Source: Streptomyces lavendofoliae (GTDB lineage Bacteria; Actinomycetota; Actinomycetes; Streptomycetales; Streptomycetaceae). Taken from it: a stretch of 64,000 nt of DNA. The stretch lies in contig NZ_BMTP01000015.1 in NCBI RefSeq assembly GCF_014649735.1, positions 1 through 64,000 on the forward strand, read 5' to 3'. Each line of letters opens with the position of its first letter. Position 1 is the stretch's first letter. Under the pieces are notes generated by a model. The model was given only the letters and a program-made list of their open reading frames with translations, was not told where the DNA came from and made no database searches. The translations under genes were made by a program, and so were the position numbers. Positions 16,284-24,804 of this stretch are shown here, piece after piece.

Positions 16284-17404
16284 AGCCCCTCCGTGATCAG
16301 CAAGTCGGCCAACGTGGTGATGTCGTCGGGAGCGCCGTCGAGGTAGACCGGGTGACCCGACAGAAGCGCCCGCAGGCTTGGTTCTGCGCGCTCGTGGAAG
16401 GTCAGCCGCTTGCCGCCACCGCACACTTGGACGGTGTCACCGGAGCGGACGATGAAGGGCGCGAACTCGGTGACGGCCGCGACTCCGTCTGGTCGTCCGA
16501 AGGCGGCCACGTGCGGCATGTGGCGTGCGGGCGGGGTGCTGGACCGCAGTTCGTCCAGGTACCGCTCCGGGGTGTAGGTGGCGGCTAGGGCGCTGAGCTT
16601 GTCCGTCAGCGCCTGGTGTGCGGTGCCCTGGGCGCCCTCCAGGTCGTGACGGAACGCTTCGTCGGCGCGGGCGGCGTCAGAGAGGAAGTTGGCCCAGGTG
16701 ACACCGGTCCGTTTGGTGAACCCGAACGTCACGTGCAGGGAGTGTCCACCACTCCCCGAGCCGAGGCGGGTCGCGGTGTGCCAGAAGCCTCGTGGGATGT
16801 GCATGACGTCCCCGGTCCGCATCGTGCCCTTCCACAGCACCTCCTCGGAGGGCGTGCGGTTGCGCTCCGCGTCGCGGTACATCGGCGCCGGCCGCGACGG
16901 GCCGCGCACTTCCCACGACTTCTCGCCCGAAAGCTGCACGGCGATGACCTCGTGGTCGTCCCAGTGCAGATGGAATCCGTCGGTGTCACCGACCGCGAGG
17001 TAGGCGTTGGCAGAGGTGAGTTCGCCGGACCACCAGCCCAGGGCCCGGCAGGCGACTTCCAGCGTTGGGTCGAAGAAGTCCACATGATCCAGGACCACGG
17101 TGCCGCCATCGTTGAGGATTCGCCCGAGGGCCGCCATGTCCGCCTGGCTCACGGCCTGCCTGCGCCGGTTGACGTTGGTGGACAGAAACGTGGACGGGTG
17201 CACTTCGTCGCCCTCGGCATAACAGCGCAGCTGCGGATTCGCCAGATGGCGGCGCTTGATCAGGTCCAGCAGTCTGAGCGGGGTCAACAGCCGTGCGGGC
17301 AGCTCCGGGTCCGTGAGACGGCCGCGCGCGAACGCGGTCCCCACGGAACCCGGCCCGTCCCAGCCGAGAGCCTTCTCGATGTGGCTGACGAGCCGGTGCT
17401 CCAT
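16193..17404 (-). CDS. JmjC/cupin Fe(II)-2OG oxygenase (ribosomal-oxygenase-like)
   Basis: A 403-residue protein of the cupin-4/JmjC group. The iron site is His147-x-Asp149 in GFHLHWDDHE, with distal His209 in HIPRGFWHTA; VIAVQLSGEKSWEV is the typical strand between them. The C-terminal 170 residues match the dimerisation and winged-helix region of this group in length only. The start ATG 17404 follows GGGGGAG and lies nine bases after the stop of the small peptide gene. Family members hydroxylate protein side chains (ribosomal Arg or His in the known enzymes). The peptide encoded just upstream is the obvious candidate substrate. Confidence 0.8.
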   Translation of the reverse strand: MEHRLVSHIEKALGWDGPGSVGTAFARGRLTDPELPARLLTPLRLLDLIKRRHLANPQLRCYAEGDEVHPSTFLSTNVNRRRQAVSQADMAALGRILNDGGTVVLDHVDFFDPTLEVACRALGWWSGELTSANAYLAVGDTDGFHLHWDDHEVIAVQLSGEKSWEVRGPSRPAPMYRDAERNRTPSEEVLWKGTMRTGDVMHIPRGFWHTATRLGSGSGGHSLHVTFGFTKRTGVTWANFLSDAARADEAFRHDLEGAQGTAHQALTDKLSALAATYTPERYLDELRSSTPPARHMPHVAAFGRPDGVAAVTEFAPFIVRSGDTVQVCGGGKRLTFHERAEPSLRALLSGHPVYLDGAPDDITTLADLLITEGLCEPLTELSSSGYTGLVTPVTYSKQPPTSM

Positions 17405-17413
17405 GGGCTCCCC

Positions 17414-17590
17414 CTACTCCTTCGGGAGGTTCAGGTCGCGGTTGTCGCCGTCATCTCCAGCGCTGTTCTGCGAGCTGGTGATGTCGGACCGCTCGGACTC
17501 GCTGCGGTCATGCGCAGTCGCCAGCTCCTCCACCGCGATCAGAAGCGCGGGGCTGGTCCGCGCCACCTGTGTGGGTGCCCTGTCTGCCAT
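17414..17590 (-). CDS. 58-residue peptide, possible substrate/precursor for the cupin oxygenase
   Basis: A short gene starting at ATG 17590 with GAGAGGAGAG just upstream and ending with TAG at 17414, nine bases before the cupin start. The protein begins MADRAPTQVARTSPALLIAV, continues EELATAHDRSESERSDITSS and ends QNSAGDDGDNRDLNLPKE. Third codon positions are strongly G/C, as in real Streptomyces genes. It has a short hydrophobic/helical N-terminal part and a polar, Ser/Asn/Asp-rich C-terminal half. No cysteine, no signal peptide and no known precursor motif are seen. Size, strong ribosome site and tight linkage to two modifying-type enzymes suggest a peptide substrate. A regulatory or stabilising subunit is the alternative. 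Confidence 0.6.
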   Translation of the reverse strand: MADRAPTQVARTSPALLIAVEELATAHDRSESERSDITSSQNSAGDDGDNRDLNLPKE

Positions 17591-18024
17591 CGAGCTCTCC
17601 TCTCAGTTCTCCAACCCAGCTCTGGGCGAACGTCTGAGTTAACCCGCGTCCACCGCATGGCAGTAGGGCGGGATTCGGACAGCGCTGCAGGACGCTGTTG
17701 CCCCTTCTCAGGGGAGGAAGCTAGGGCCTGATTCCGCCTGGACGACTGCCTGGTCTGGGCTGGGCCGAAGGAGTGTATTCATCGACCGGGAGTGTGAGCC
17801 AGGGCGAGAGTGACAACCACGGCGCTCACCATGGCGGCGAGAGGCAGGACATCGGAGCCCCGTCAGCGGGGCAACATAGCGCGGGATCGCCGGTTAGCCA
17901 ACCCGGCGATCCGGCGGATGATTGATGGTCCACCGCCACTACCTGCCCGTACGTCGAGAGGCATCACCGAGACGACCATCGAATTGACGCGTGGAAACGC
18001 GATCGGCTAGGACCCGTGAGCGCT
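17591..18024. other. Intergenic region with promoter and terminator signals
   Basis: 434 bp with no convincing gene; short plus-strand frames lack a ribosome site and codon bias. It must hold the promoter of the minus-strand peptide-cupin-reductase unit and the 3' end of the nuclease-like gene at 18,025. A perfect inverted repeat lies inside it and is listed separately. Confidence 0.5.
17884..17912 (-). terminator. Perfect 10-bp inverted repeat, probable terminator
   Basis: GGATCGCCGG at 17884-17893 and CCGGCGATCC at 17903-17912 form a perfect stem with a nine-base loop. It lies about 110 bp past the stop of the gene ending at 18,025, on the correct side to end that minus-strand transcript. 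An operator role for the peptide operon further left is possible. Confidence 0.45.
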
Positions 18025-18921
18025 TCACGCCGCCGCGTAGCTCATGCGGAACAGGTCCTGAGCGCGCTCCACATCCCGGAGGGTGCGCAGCTGCACCTCC
18101 AGGTCGCCCGTGCCGTGGTGACCGAGACCCGTCACGTCCCGGGCGAACCCAGGGACGAGGTCGACCTGCTTCGGGTCAACCTTGAGATAGACGAGGAGCT
18201 TGGTCCTCTGAGGCGGGCACACGCAGGCGAAATTCCGCAGGCGCTGGTACGCCCGGTACATCTTGCGCTGGACATAGTTCACGCCGTCGCCCAGCCCCAG
18301 CAGCGACTCGTCGACCGCCTGCGCCAGCTCAACCAGGGCCGTGCCGTGGCCGCCGCCCCCAGGCCCGGTCCCCTGCCGGCGAACGCGCCGGGTGACTGGC
18401 GACCGGCCGCTGACTGAGGCCACAGTCTCAAGGCCGAGCAGGTCGTTGCCGAAGAGCCGGTAACGGACCAGATCGATGCTGCGCCGGTGCTCGCGCACGG
18501 CATGAACGTCGTAGCGGGTGAAGTCGCCAGCGACGCAGATCAGCCTCGGTCCGCTCCACAGCACCTGGGCCGCGGCCGTGGCCCCGAGCCGGTCGCGGGC
18601 CAGGCGCTCGAACTCTGCCCGGTGATCCATGAGCCAGCTGAGGTAGAACAGGCCCTGGTTGATAACACCCGAGTCAACGCCCCGCTTGTACTCAACGATG
18701 ACGGGGGATCCGTTCTCGTCGAGACCGAGCGAGTCGATGCGACCGCCGTGGACCGGTCCCGTGCTGTACTCGCTTGCCAGAAAGCGAACCCCAAGCAGCG
18801 CTTCCATGTTTGCCTCGACAAGGCTCTGCACATCTGCTTCGAACTCGGCAAGACGCGGTGCGACCTCGGTCACACCGCCATTCGTGCTGTAGAGCTTCAG
18901 GTTCGACACCACCCCTCCCAT
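18025..18921 (-). CDS. DUF5655-type protein with PD-(D/E)xK nuclease-like core
   Basis: A 298-residue protein. Residues about 20-110 look like a nuclease core: acidic Asp63 in GGRIDSLGLDENG and Glu77-x-Lys79 in PVIVEYKRG, the D...ExK layout. LFYLSWLMDHRAEFERLA then follows, as in the DUF91/NucS-like part of DUF5655 proteins. The C-terminal half (YRAYQRLRNFACVCPPQRTK then LLVYLKVDPKQVDL) resembles the DUF5655 domain. The start could be ATG 18921 or GTG 18909; GGAGGGG lies too close to the second to settle it. It sits with the BREX genes on the same strand. A defence or DNA-repair nuclease is inferred. Confidence 0.65.
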   Translation of the reverse strand: MGGVVSNLKLYSTNGGVTEVAPRLAEFEADVQSLVEANMEALLGVRFLASEYSTGPVHGGRIDSLGLDENGSPVIVEYKRGVDSGVINQGLFYLSWLMDHRAEFERLARDRLGATAAAQVLWSGPRLICVAGDFTRYDVHAVREHRRSIDLVRYRLFGNDLLGLETVASVSGRSPVTRRVRRQGTGPGGGGHGTALVELAQAVDESLLGLGDGVNYVQRKMYRAYQRLRNFACVCPPQRTKLLVYLKVDPKQVDLVPGFARDVTGLGHHGTGDLEVQLRTLRDVERAQDLFRMSYAAA

Positions 18922-18989
18922 ACACCAGTACCGCCGGGATTCAACAGTGGTAGCCGTCGGATCTATTTCCGACGCTGGCCATTAGACGG

Positions 18990-20153
18990 TTAGCCCGGAA
19001 AGAGCTGAAGCACCTCGGGCCCGTCCGTCGCCACATCTCCCTCATCAACACTCAGAGCGAGGCGGGGACGAGTCATCGTGGCCGTCGCATAGACCTCGTT
19101 CGCGAGTTCAAAGGGAAGACCCGACCGAGCAACGAGCTCGTCGAACGACACCCCCGTCTCCTCGCAGAGGCGGACTGCCCGCTCCAGCAGGAGAGGGGCT
19201 TCCCGAGGACCCAGGTCGCACGGCTCCGGATCCCCGTTCTGGGAGAGCATCATCATCGCGCGCTTATACGTTGCATCGCGGAAGGCGCCGAGAGCGTGAG
19301 CGCGATAGACGATTGCCTTCAACGACGTTCCCCAACGCCGCTTCAGCGCGTATAGCACCTCCCAATCGAGCCGTTGCGGTAGCTCCGCAAGGATCTCCGC
19401 ACTCGGCATCAAGAACTCCGCCGCAAAGTCATGCGCCTGGTTCTCGATGATCCGGCTACCGGGCTCTGCGTCAAGATGCATGACCAAGTGCCCCGCCTCG
19501 TGTGCGGCATCGAACCGAGAGCGAGCCCTGTCGTTCTTGGCAGGATTACGGAAGACCATGGGCCTGCTTCCGTACCAGTGAGAAAAGGCGTCCACTCGTT
19601 CGGACATTGCTGGAAGCTCCAGAACTACCGCGCCATGAGCCTCGAGAAGCCGCGTCATGTGGGGAATGGGTCCCGTAGGGACCCCTAGCGCATCACGAGC
19701 GTCCCGTGCCACGGCTGCGATGTCCGCCCGGCTGGGCTCGGACGGCAATGCCAGGCGAGGCAGCGCAACAGGAGGCAGCTCCACATAGTGCTCAATAGTG
19801 GTAACCAACCTCCATGCAATCTTGCCAAAAGCGACAGCCTGGTCCCGTTGCAGTTGAGTCGTTGCCCGAAGGCTCCGGAAGTGGGCAGCGCTGGGCACCG
19901 TCGGGTGCGGGTGGCCCGCTGCGAAGAATGTGGCCGGCACCCCCAATGCCATGGCCAGCTGCGCAACCACCGCAGCCGACGGACGGCTCTGGCCCAACTC
20001 GTACTGACTAACCGCCGCTGGCGTGAGCGCGACCTTTTTGGCGAGCTCGTTCTTGCGGAGTCCTCGAAGCTGGCGGGCCGTCGTCAGAGCTTCAGGTTCG
20101 AAGGAGCGGGAGGCGAGCTCAGCGCCTCTCGATCCTCGCAGCGGTGTCGGCAT
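18990..20153 (-). CDS. XRE-family regulator fused to ImmA/IrrE metallopeptidase
   Basis: A 387-residue protein. Residues about 23-80 form an XRE helix-turn-helix (ARQLRGLRKNELAKKVALTP then SQYELGQSRPSA). The ImmA/IrrE-type zinc protease motif HEAGH is at 218-222 in FDAAHEAGHLVMHL, followed by a Glu-containing helix (AHDFAAEFLMPSAEI). Fusions like this act as phage-type regulators that are cleaved, or cleave a partner repressor, after damage or infection. Some are toxin-antitoxin partners. It starts six bases after the stop of the upstream unknown gene, so the two are one operon. That operon lies directly downstream of the BREX genes on the same strand. Confidence 0.82.
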   Translation of the reverse strand: MPTPLRGSRGAELASRSFEPEALTTARQLRGLRKNELAKKVALTPAAVSQYELGQSRPSAAVVAQLAMALGVPATFFAAGHPHPTVPSAAHFRSLRATTQLQRDQAVAFGKIAWRLVTTIEHYVELPPVALPRLALPSEPSRADIAAVARDARDALGVPTGPIPHMTRLLEAHGAVVLELPAMSERVDAFSHWYGSRPMVFRNPAKNDRARSRFDAAHEAGHLVMHLDAEPGSRIIENQAHDFAAEFLMPSAEILAELPQRLDWEVLYALKRRWGTSLKAIVYRAHALGAFRDATYKRAMMMLSQNGDPEPCDLGPREAPLLLERAVRLCEETGVSFDELVARSGLPFELANEVYATATMTRPRLALSVDEGDVATDGPEVLQLFPG

Positions 20154-20159
20154 GATCTC

Positions 20160-20966
20160 TCAGTCTGTCTTCTCGCGCTTTTCACGCGGTTCTTCAGTAC
20201 GCCGCCGCAGCGGCAGCTCGTGCTCGTCCAGGTCGCTATAGGCGGGCGCCTTCGAAGCCTCCTTGGCAGTACGGCTGTCGTCGATGCCCGGCTGCGGCAG
20301 CTTGCGGTCCACGCCCGTGCTGGCCTCTTGGGGCAACCCTTCCTGCTCGACCATGACGTCTTCGGCCGAGCGGGGAGCCGGAAGGCCGACCTGGAGATCA
20401 TTGTGGATCTCGACCGTGCCATCAAGCCAAGGCGACCCACCCTCGCGGTTGTCCCGCGGGAGACCGACCTCGATGACACAGTTGCCCGTCTCGGGATCGC
20501 CCATGTGCATGACCCGCACGTGGCCCTGGCGAACGGCCTCAGCGAAGCTCTCGGACCAGTCGGGGTCTTGATCGAAGGTCAGCTGACCCTTCATCGCACT
20601 GTTCGCTACCGCACCCCTGAGACGCGCAACGCTACCGTCCCAGCTCAGTTGCTCCAGCTTGTCCCGCACCTTGCCAGGTGCAGTCAGCGGAAACTTGTAG
20701 ATCCGCAGGACCCACGGCCCTGAGATGACCTCGATCGCTCCGCCGGCGACCTTGCGGACCGGAATACCTGCTTGGTTGAGCCTCTGGAAGGAGAGGTTGG
20801 CGATGTTCCGCCAGACCAGTTGGGCAAAGGTGCCGTTGTCATCCCCATGCGAGGGGTCATGACGGTCGGCGTTGGTCGCGTACACCTCGCACGCGACATC
20901 CCGGATGATCTCCAGCGCACCCGCCTGCCGGAGATCACTCAATGCCTGCTGCAGAGTGATTTCCAC
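20160..20966 (-). CDS. Unknown protein paired with the XRE/ImmA protein
   Basis: A 268-residue protein I do not recognise. It starts at GTG 20966; TATCGT lies about six bases upstream, so the mRNA may be leaderless. The N-terminal 120 residues are helical and mixed (LQQALSDLRQAGALEIIRDV, GAIEVISGPWVLRIYKFPL). The middle has VIEVGLPRDNREGGSPWLDG, and the last 70 residues are charged and probably disordered (RRRTEEPREKREKTD). No metal-binding or catalytic motif stands out. Two-gene coupling with an ImmA/IrrE protease suggests it is the protease's partner or target. Confidence 0.55.
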   Translation of the reverse strand: MEITLQQALSDLRQAGALEIIRDVACEVYATNADRHDPSHGDDNGTFAQLVWRNIANLSFQRLNQAGIPVRKVAGGAIEVISGPWVLRIYKFPLTAPGKVRDKLEQLSWDGSVARLRGAVANSAMKGQLTFDQDPDWSESFAEAVRQGHVRVMHMGDPETGNCVIEVGLPRDNREGGSPWLDGTVEIHNDLQVGLPAPRSAEDVMVEQEGLPQEASTGVDRKLPQPGIDDSRTAKEASKAPAYSDLDEHELPLRRRTEEPREKREKTD

Positions 20967-21116
20967 ACGCCGACGATAGCAGAACCCGCCCATCTCTGCG
21001 CGAAAATCAAGTAGATGGGTCCTGTGCGTGCCGTTCCTCAAGCAGGAGCGCGAACCGGGAGGCTCGCCAAGTTGCTCGAGCGGAACCACTGCTAGCGGGC
21101 GGCGGGCCTGGGCTGT
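20967..21116. promoter_or_regulatory. Gap between brxHI and the XRE/ImmA pair
   Basis: 150 bp between the brxHI stop and the start of the unknown gene. On the minus strand TATCGT (about 20,973-20,978) is placed like a -10 box for a leaderless start at 20,966. A TTGATT further upstream is too far away for a normal -35. An own promoter for the two-gene unit is likely, so it need not be co-transcribed with BREX. Confidence 0.35.
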
Positions 21117-23276
21117 TCAGCCGCCCCATTCCAGGCGCACGGGTTCTTGGGCAGCGGTGAGGGCCCCCTCTAGGTCGGCGAGTCGTTCGGCGAGGGTGGT
21201 GGTAGCCAGTCGAAGGGGGAGGGCGGCCGAGAACTTAAGGCCGCGAACGGCGCGCGGGTCGACGGTGGGCAGGGTGAGGGAGTCGGGGAGTTCGGCACGG
21301 GCGGTTTTCCAGTCCTCGGGCGCGAGGTCCTGGCGGAGTCGGACGTGGGTGTCGGTGGGGCGCTGGACGGGGTCGGCGAGCTTGCCGAGAGAGGCTGCGA
21401 GGGTTGCGTTGGCGCGGTAGCCGGCCCAGGTCCACCAGCGGGTGGCATCTGCGTTGCGGACCAGGAGGGTGCCTACCGGGTGTACTTCGTGCGGTGCACG
21501 GTCCATGCGGAGTTCGGCGAGGGTGGCGATGGCTCGGCGAGTGAGTCGGACGTCGGGGTCTGTGCCGAGGAGGACGTCGCGCATAGCGCGGGTGAGGGCG
21601 TAGGACAGGCCGCGGGCTTCGCTGCCCTGCCATTTGGCGATGCCGCCATCTTCCACGGGTTCGACGAATGTGCGGCGGCGGGCCCAGTCGATGAAGGTGA
21701 CCTGCCAACTGCGTCCGGCCAGGAGCAGGCGGCGCGGGCCTGGGCGTTCTTCGGTAAGGACGGTGGGGTCGGCGGTGCCGATCTCGGTGCGGCCGGCGAG
21801 CACGGTGAACTCGGGAGGTGCGGTGAAGGAGGCGGTCAGCTCCATGAAGTGCCGTCGGCCGAAGTGCTTCTCGGCTTCGGTGCCGATAAACAGCATGCCG
21901 CCGTCGCTGTCGAGGAAGCCGCCTTCGACGAGGTGGGACAGGAGAGGGGCAGCGGAGCGGTCAAAAGGAGCAAGGCCGTTCCATTGTTCGGGCCACAAGC
22001 GATCGCCAAGGCGGTGTTCCTGCAAGGTGACGGCGAGGAGTTGCTGTGCAACGAGGTGGCGGGGCGCGGGGGGCGGTGTGACGGGTTCGACCCAACCGCG
22101 GGTCCACAGAGTGAGTAGGCCGGCGGCTTGGAGGAGGGCGTCGGGCCGGGTGGCGAGGAACAGGCAGTTGCGGGAGGTTCCGGTGCGGCGGCCTGTGCGG
22201 CCGATGCGCTGCAGGAAAGAGGCCACGGTGCTGGGCGAGTCGATCTGGATCACGCGGTCGAGGTCGCCGACGTCGATGCCGAGTTCGAGGGTTGAGGTGG
22301 AGACGATGACGCAGTCGCGTGCTTCGGCGAATGCCTGCTCGGAGCGGGTGCGTTCGTCGGTGGAGAGGGAGGCGTGAGAGAGAAACACAGTGACGTCGCG
22401 GGCTCGTAGTGCCGCGCCGAGCTCCTCGACCTGCTTGCGGGAGTCACAGAAGACGAGCCGCTTTTCGCCCTGGTGCAGGGCAGAGATCACCTTGGCAGCG
22501 TTGGCGAGAGATCCGACGTAGTCAAGTTCCACCTCTCCTGCGGGGCGCGGGAGATCTTGGGTTTCGGCTGCAGCAGCGCTGGCCGCTGGCAGGGCGACGC
22601 CAGGGGCGACGACTCGGCCGGGGCGGTCGGCGGGGCTTGCGCCCTGTAGCCAGGTGAGCAGGGTGTCGGGATTGCCAACGGTGGCGGAGAGGCCGATGCG
22701 CTGGATCCGGTGGCCGGCCAGTCGCTCCAGGCGTTCGAGTACGGCGAGCAGGTGCCAGCCGCGGTCGTCCCCGGCGAAGGCGTGCACCTCGTCGACGACG
22801 ACGGCACGCACCCGGCCCAGCATGTGCGAGTGGTCGGTCTTGACGCTGATGAGCATCGCTTCGAGGGACTCGGGAGTGGTGAGCAGGAAGTCGGGGGACT
22901 CGGTGCGGATGCGCCGGCGTACGGACTCGGGGGTGTCGCCGTGCCAGAGGGCAGCTCGGCGTCCCAACCACTGGGCGTAGGTGTCGACCCGGTGCACCAG
23001 GTTGTTGAGGAGCGCCTTGAGCGGGGCCAGGTAGAGGACGGAGGTGCCGGTCCAGTGTTTCTCCCGCATTGCGGACAGCATGGGGAAGGTGGCGGCCTCC
23101 GTCTTTCCGCCTGCGGTCGGCGCGAGCAGGATCGCGTCCTCGCCATCCATCAGAGGGTGCACGGCGGCCTTTTGCAGGGGGCGTAGATCGGGCCACCCGA
23201 GCGTGTTGACGATGTGGTGCAGGACGACCGGGTCGAGGCGTTCCACTGGGTCGGTGCCGCGCGTCTGCTCCTGCAC
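21117..23276 (-). CDS. brxHI: BrxHI, Lhr-type superfamily 2 helicase of BREX type 2
   Basis: A 719-residue helicase. Walker A is APTAGGKTEA (Lys58), the DEVH box is at 162-165, motif III is GLSATVGN (197-199), and motif VI is QRIGRTGR. The second half is the Lhr-like C-terminal region. GTG 23276 has GGAG eight bases upstream. It is the last gene of the BREX operon, 54 bp after brxD, matching the canonical order in type 2 systems. In BREX it is thought to remodel DNA during host/phage discrimination; its exact step is not established. Confidence 0.85.
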   Translation of the reverse strand: MQEQTRGTDPVERLDPVVLHHIVNTLGWPDLRPLQKAAVHPLMDGEDAILLAPTAGGKTEAATFPMLSAMREKHWTGTSVLYLAPLKALLNNLVHRVDTYAQWLGRRAALWHGDTPESVRRRIRTESPDFLLTTPESLEAMLISVKTDHSHMLGRVRAVVVDEVHAFAGDDRGWHLLAVLERLERLAGHRIQRIGLSATVGNPDTLLTWLQGASPADRPGRVVAPGVALPAASAAAAETQDLPRPAGEVELDYVGSLANAAKVISALHQGEKRLVFCDSRKQVEELGAALRARDVTVFLSHASLSTDERTRSEQAFAEARDCVIVSTSTLELGIDVGDLDRVIQIDSPSTVASFLQRIGRTGRRTGTSRNCLFLATRPDALLQAAGLLTLWTRGWVEPVTPPPAPRHLVAQQLLAVTLQEHRLGDRLWPEQWNGLAPFDRSAAPLLSHLVEGGFLDSDGGMLFIGTEAEKHFGRRHFMELTASFTAPPEFTVLAGRTEIGTADPTVLTEERPGPRRLLLAGRSWQVTFIDWARRRTFVEPVEDGGIAKWQGSEARGLSYALTRAMRDVLLGTDPDVRLTRRAIATLAELRMDRAPHEVHPVGTLLVRNADATRWWTWAGYRANATLAASLGKLADPVQRPTDTHVRLRQDLAPEDWKTARAELPDSLTLPTVDPRAVRGLKFSAALPLRLATTTLAERLADLEGALTAAQEPVRLEWGG

Positions 23277-23330
23277 GTCTGTAACTCCTGCACTGATCCG
23301 TCAGAGTTCGGGTCTTCGGAGAATGGGACT

Positions 23331-24683
23331 TCAGATCTCGAGGTCGAGATCGTCCGCGGAGGCGGCTGGCGAGGGCGCGGCGAAGTTCTGTTCGGTGGCG
23401 GTGAGATCGCCGCTGGCCAGTGTCAGCTTGTAGTGCGTGCGCGGGTCGAAGTCAGCGAACTGGTCGATCCGGTCGAGCACGTCCCCGACCAGCTTCTTCA
23501 GGTACAGCCGTGGTGCCACTCCGACCTTTCCGCCGAGAGCCCCACCCACTGCCCGCGCCAGGTCCGTCAGGTACGCGTCGTCGGCGAGCTGCTTGATCCG
23601 GTCAGGAGACTGGGAGCCTTCCGCGTACAGGTCACGGATGGTGGCACCGAGGCTGGTCAGTGATTCCTCGGTGAATCCGGGCAGCCGGATCTGGACAGCC
23701 CGAGGGTTGTCGAAGCGAGGATCGGTCGTGAAGTCGGTGGCAAGGCGCTGGGCGAGCGGCGCGAGTCGCTGTATGCCCTGCTGTCCGTCATAGAAGGCGG
23801 GCGTGCCGGTGATGACGAGGTACAGGCCCGGGAAGCGGCCGGAGTGGACCTCGTCGATGAGCTGCCGGAGCGCGTTCAGTGCCTTGTCGCGGGCGTCGGA
23901 GCGGACCCGTTGCAGGGTCTCCACTTCGTCCAGGACGAGGACGAGTCCGGCGTGCCCAGCATCCCGGAGCACGGTGAGCAGGCCCTGCAGGAAACCGAAG
24001 GCGCCGAAGTGATCAAGATCGCCGCGGACGCCTGCGCTGCGCCTGGCGGCTGCGGCGACGTGTGGTTGGCCACCGAGCCAGGCCATGACCGCGGCGGCGG
24101 TGGCCTCGTCTCCGGCGTCCAGGGACTGCTTGTATCCACGCAGGGCGGTGGCGAACGCGGGTGCGTGCCGGGAGACCTCGGCGAGGCGGGCGGTGAGCAG
24201 CCTCTCCACGGCCTGCGGCAGCTCGTTCTCGCTCGCACCGTCGGCGAGCGCATCCTCTTCCAGTGCATAGAACCAGGCGTCGGCGACCGGCCGCAGAGCG
24301 CTGGGCGGGAAGCTCGCGGTGGTCAGGCGTTCGGTGAGTCGCCGGTAGACGGTCTCCAGCTTGTGCAGCGGGGTCTCGGTCTCCGACACCTGCACTTCAG
24401 CTACGGCGAAGGTGCGTCGTTTGGCGCGTTCGCCGAGCCAGCGGGTAAAGAAGGTCTTGCCGGATCCGTACTCACCGCGCACGGCCTTGAACACCGAGCC
24501 GCCAGCAGCAACGGTGTCCAGTTCCTCGTCGACTGCCTGCTCGAAGCGGCCGAGGCCGGTGGCGAGCAGGTCGAGGCCGCTCTCAGGGACGGCGCCGCGC
24601 CGCAGCGCGTCCACCACGGCGCGCCGCCGCACGGCGCCGACCGGGGTGGCGGCCCCGGATGCTGAAGATCCAAACGCGTTCAC
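23331..24683 (-). CDS. brxD: BrxD, P-loop ATPase of BREX type 2
   Basis: A 450-residue ATPase when started at GTG 24683 (GGGAGA upstream); the longer frame reads into non-coding sequence. Walker A is GEYGSGKTFF at about 70-79 and Walker B is LVLVLDEVE. This is the small DUF2791-like ATPase found only in type 2 BREX loci between pglZ and brxHI. Position and size fit. It probably couples ATP hydrolysis to assembly or loading of the complex. Confidence 0.85.
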   Translation of the reverse strand: MNAFGSSASGAATPVGAVRRRAVVDALRRGAVPESGLDLLATGLGRFEQAVDEELDTVAAGGSVFKAVRGEYGSGKTFFTRWLGERAKRRTFAVAEVQVSETETPLHKLETVYRRLTERLTTASFPPSALRPVADAWFYALEEDALADGASENELPQAVERLLTARLAEVSRHAPAFATALRGYKQSLDAGDEATAAAVMAWLGGQPHVAAAARRSAGVRGDLDHFGAFGFLQGLLTVLRDAGHAGLVLVLDEVETLQRVRSDARDKALNALRQLIDEVHSGRFPGLYLVITGTPAFYDGQQGIQRLAPLAQRLATDFTTDPRFDNPRAVQIRLPGFTEESLTSLGATIRDLYAEGSQSPDRIKQLADDAYLTDLARAVGGALGGKVGVAPRLYLKKLVGDVLDRIDQFADFDPRTHYKLTLASGDLTATEQNFAAPSPAASADDLDLEI

Positions 24684-24804
24684 CCGAACAGTCTCCCATC
24701 CGGCCGCCCACCTGACCGGACGTCGATGCGGACGCCGGACCGCCGACACGCGGACCAGGCGGGCAGGGAAACCGGCCCGCACGTCGCAGTCGCAGTACGC
24801 CGAT

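Noticed and set aside
17810..18010. 66-residue plus-strand frame
   Set aside because: No ribosome site, crosses a perfect hairpin, and has no similarity I recognise.
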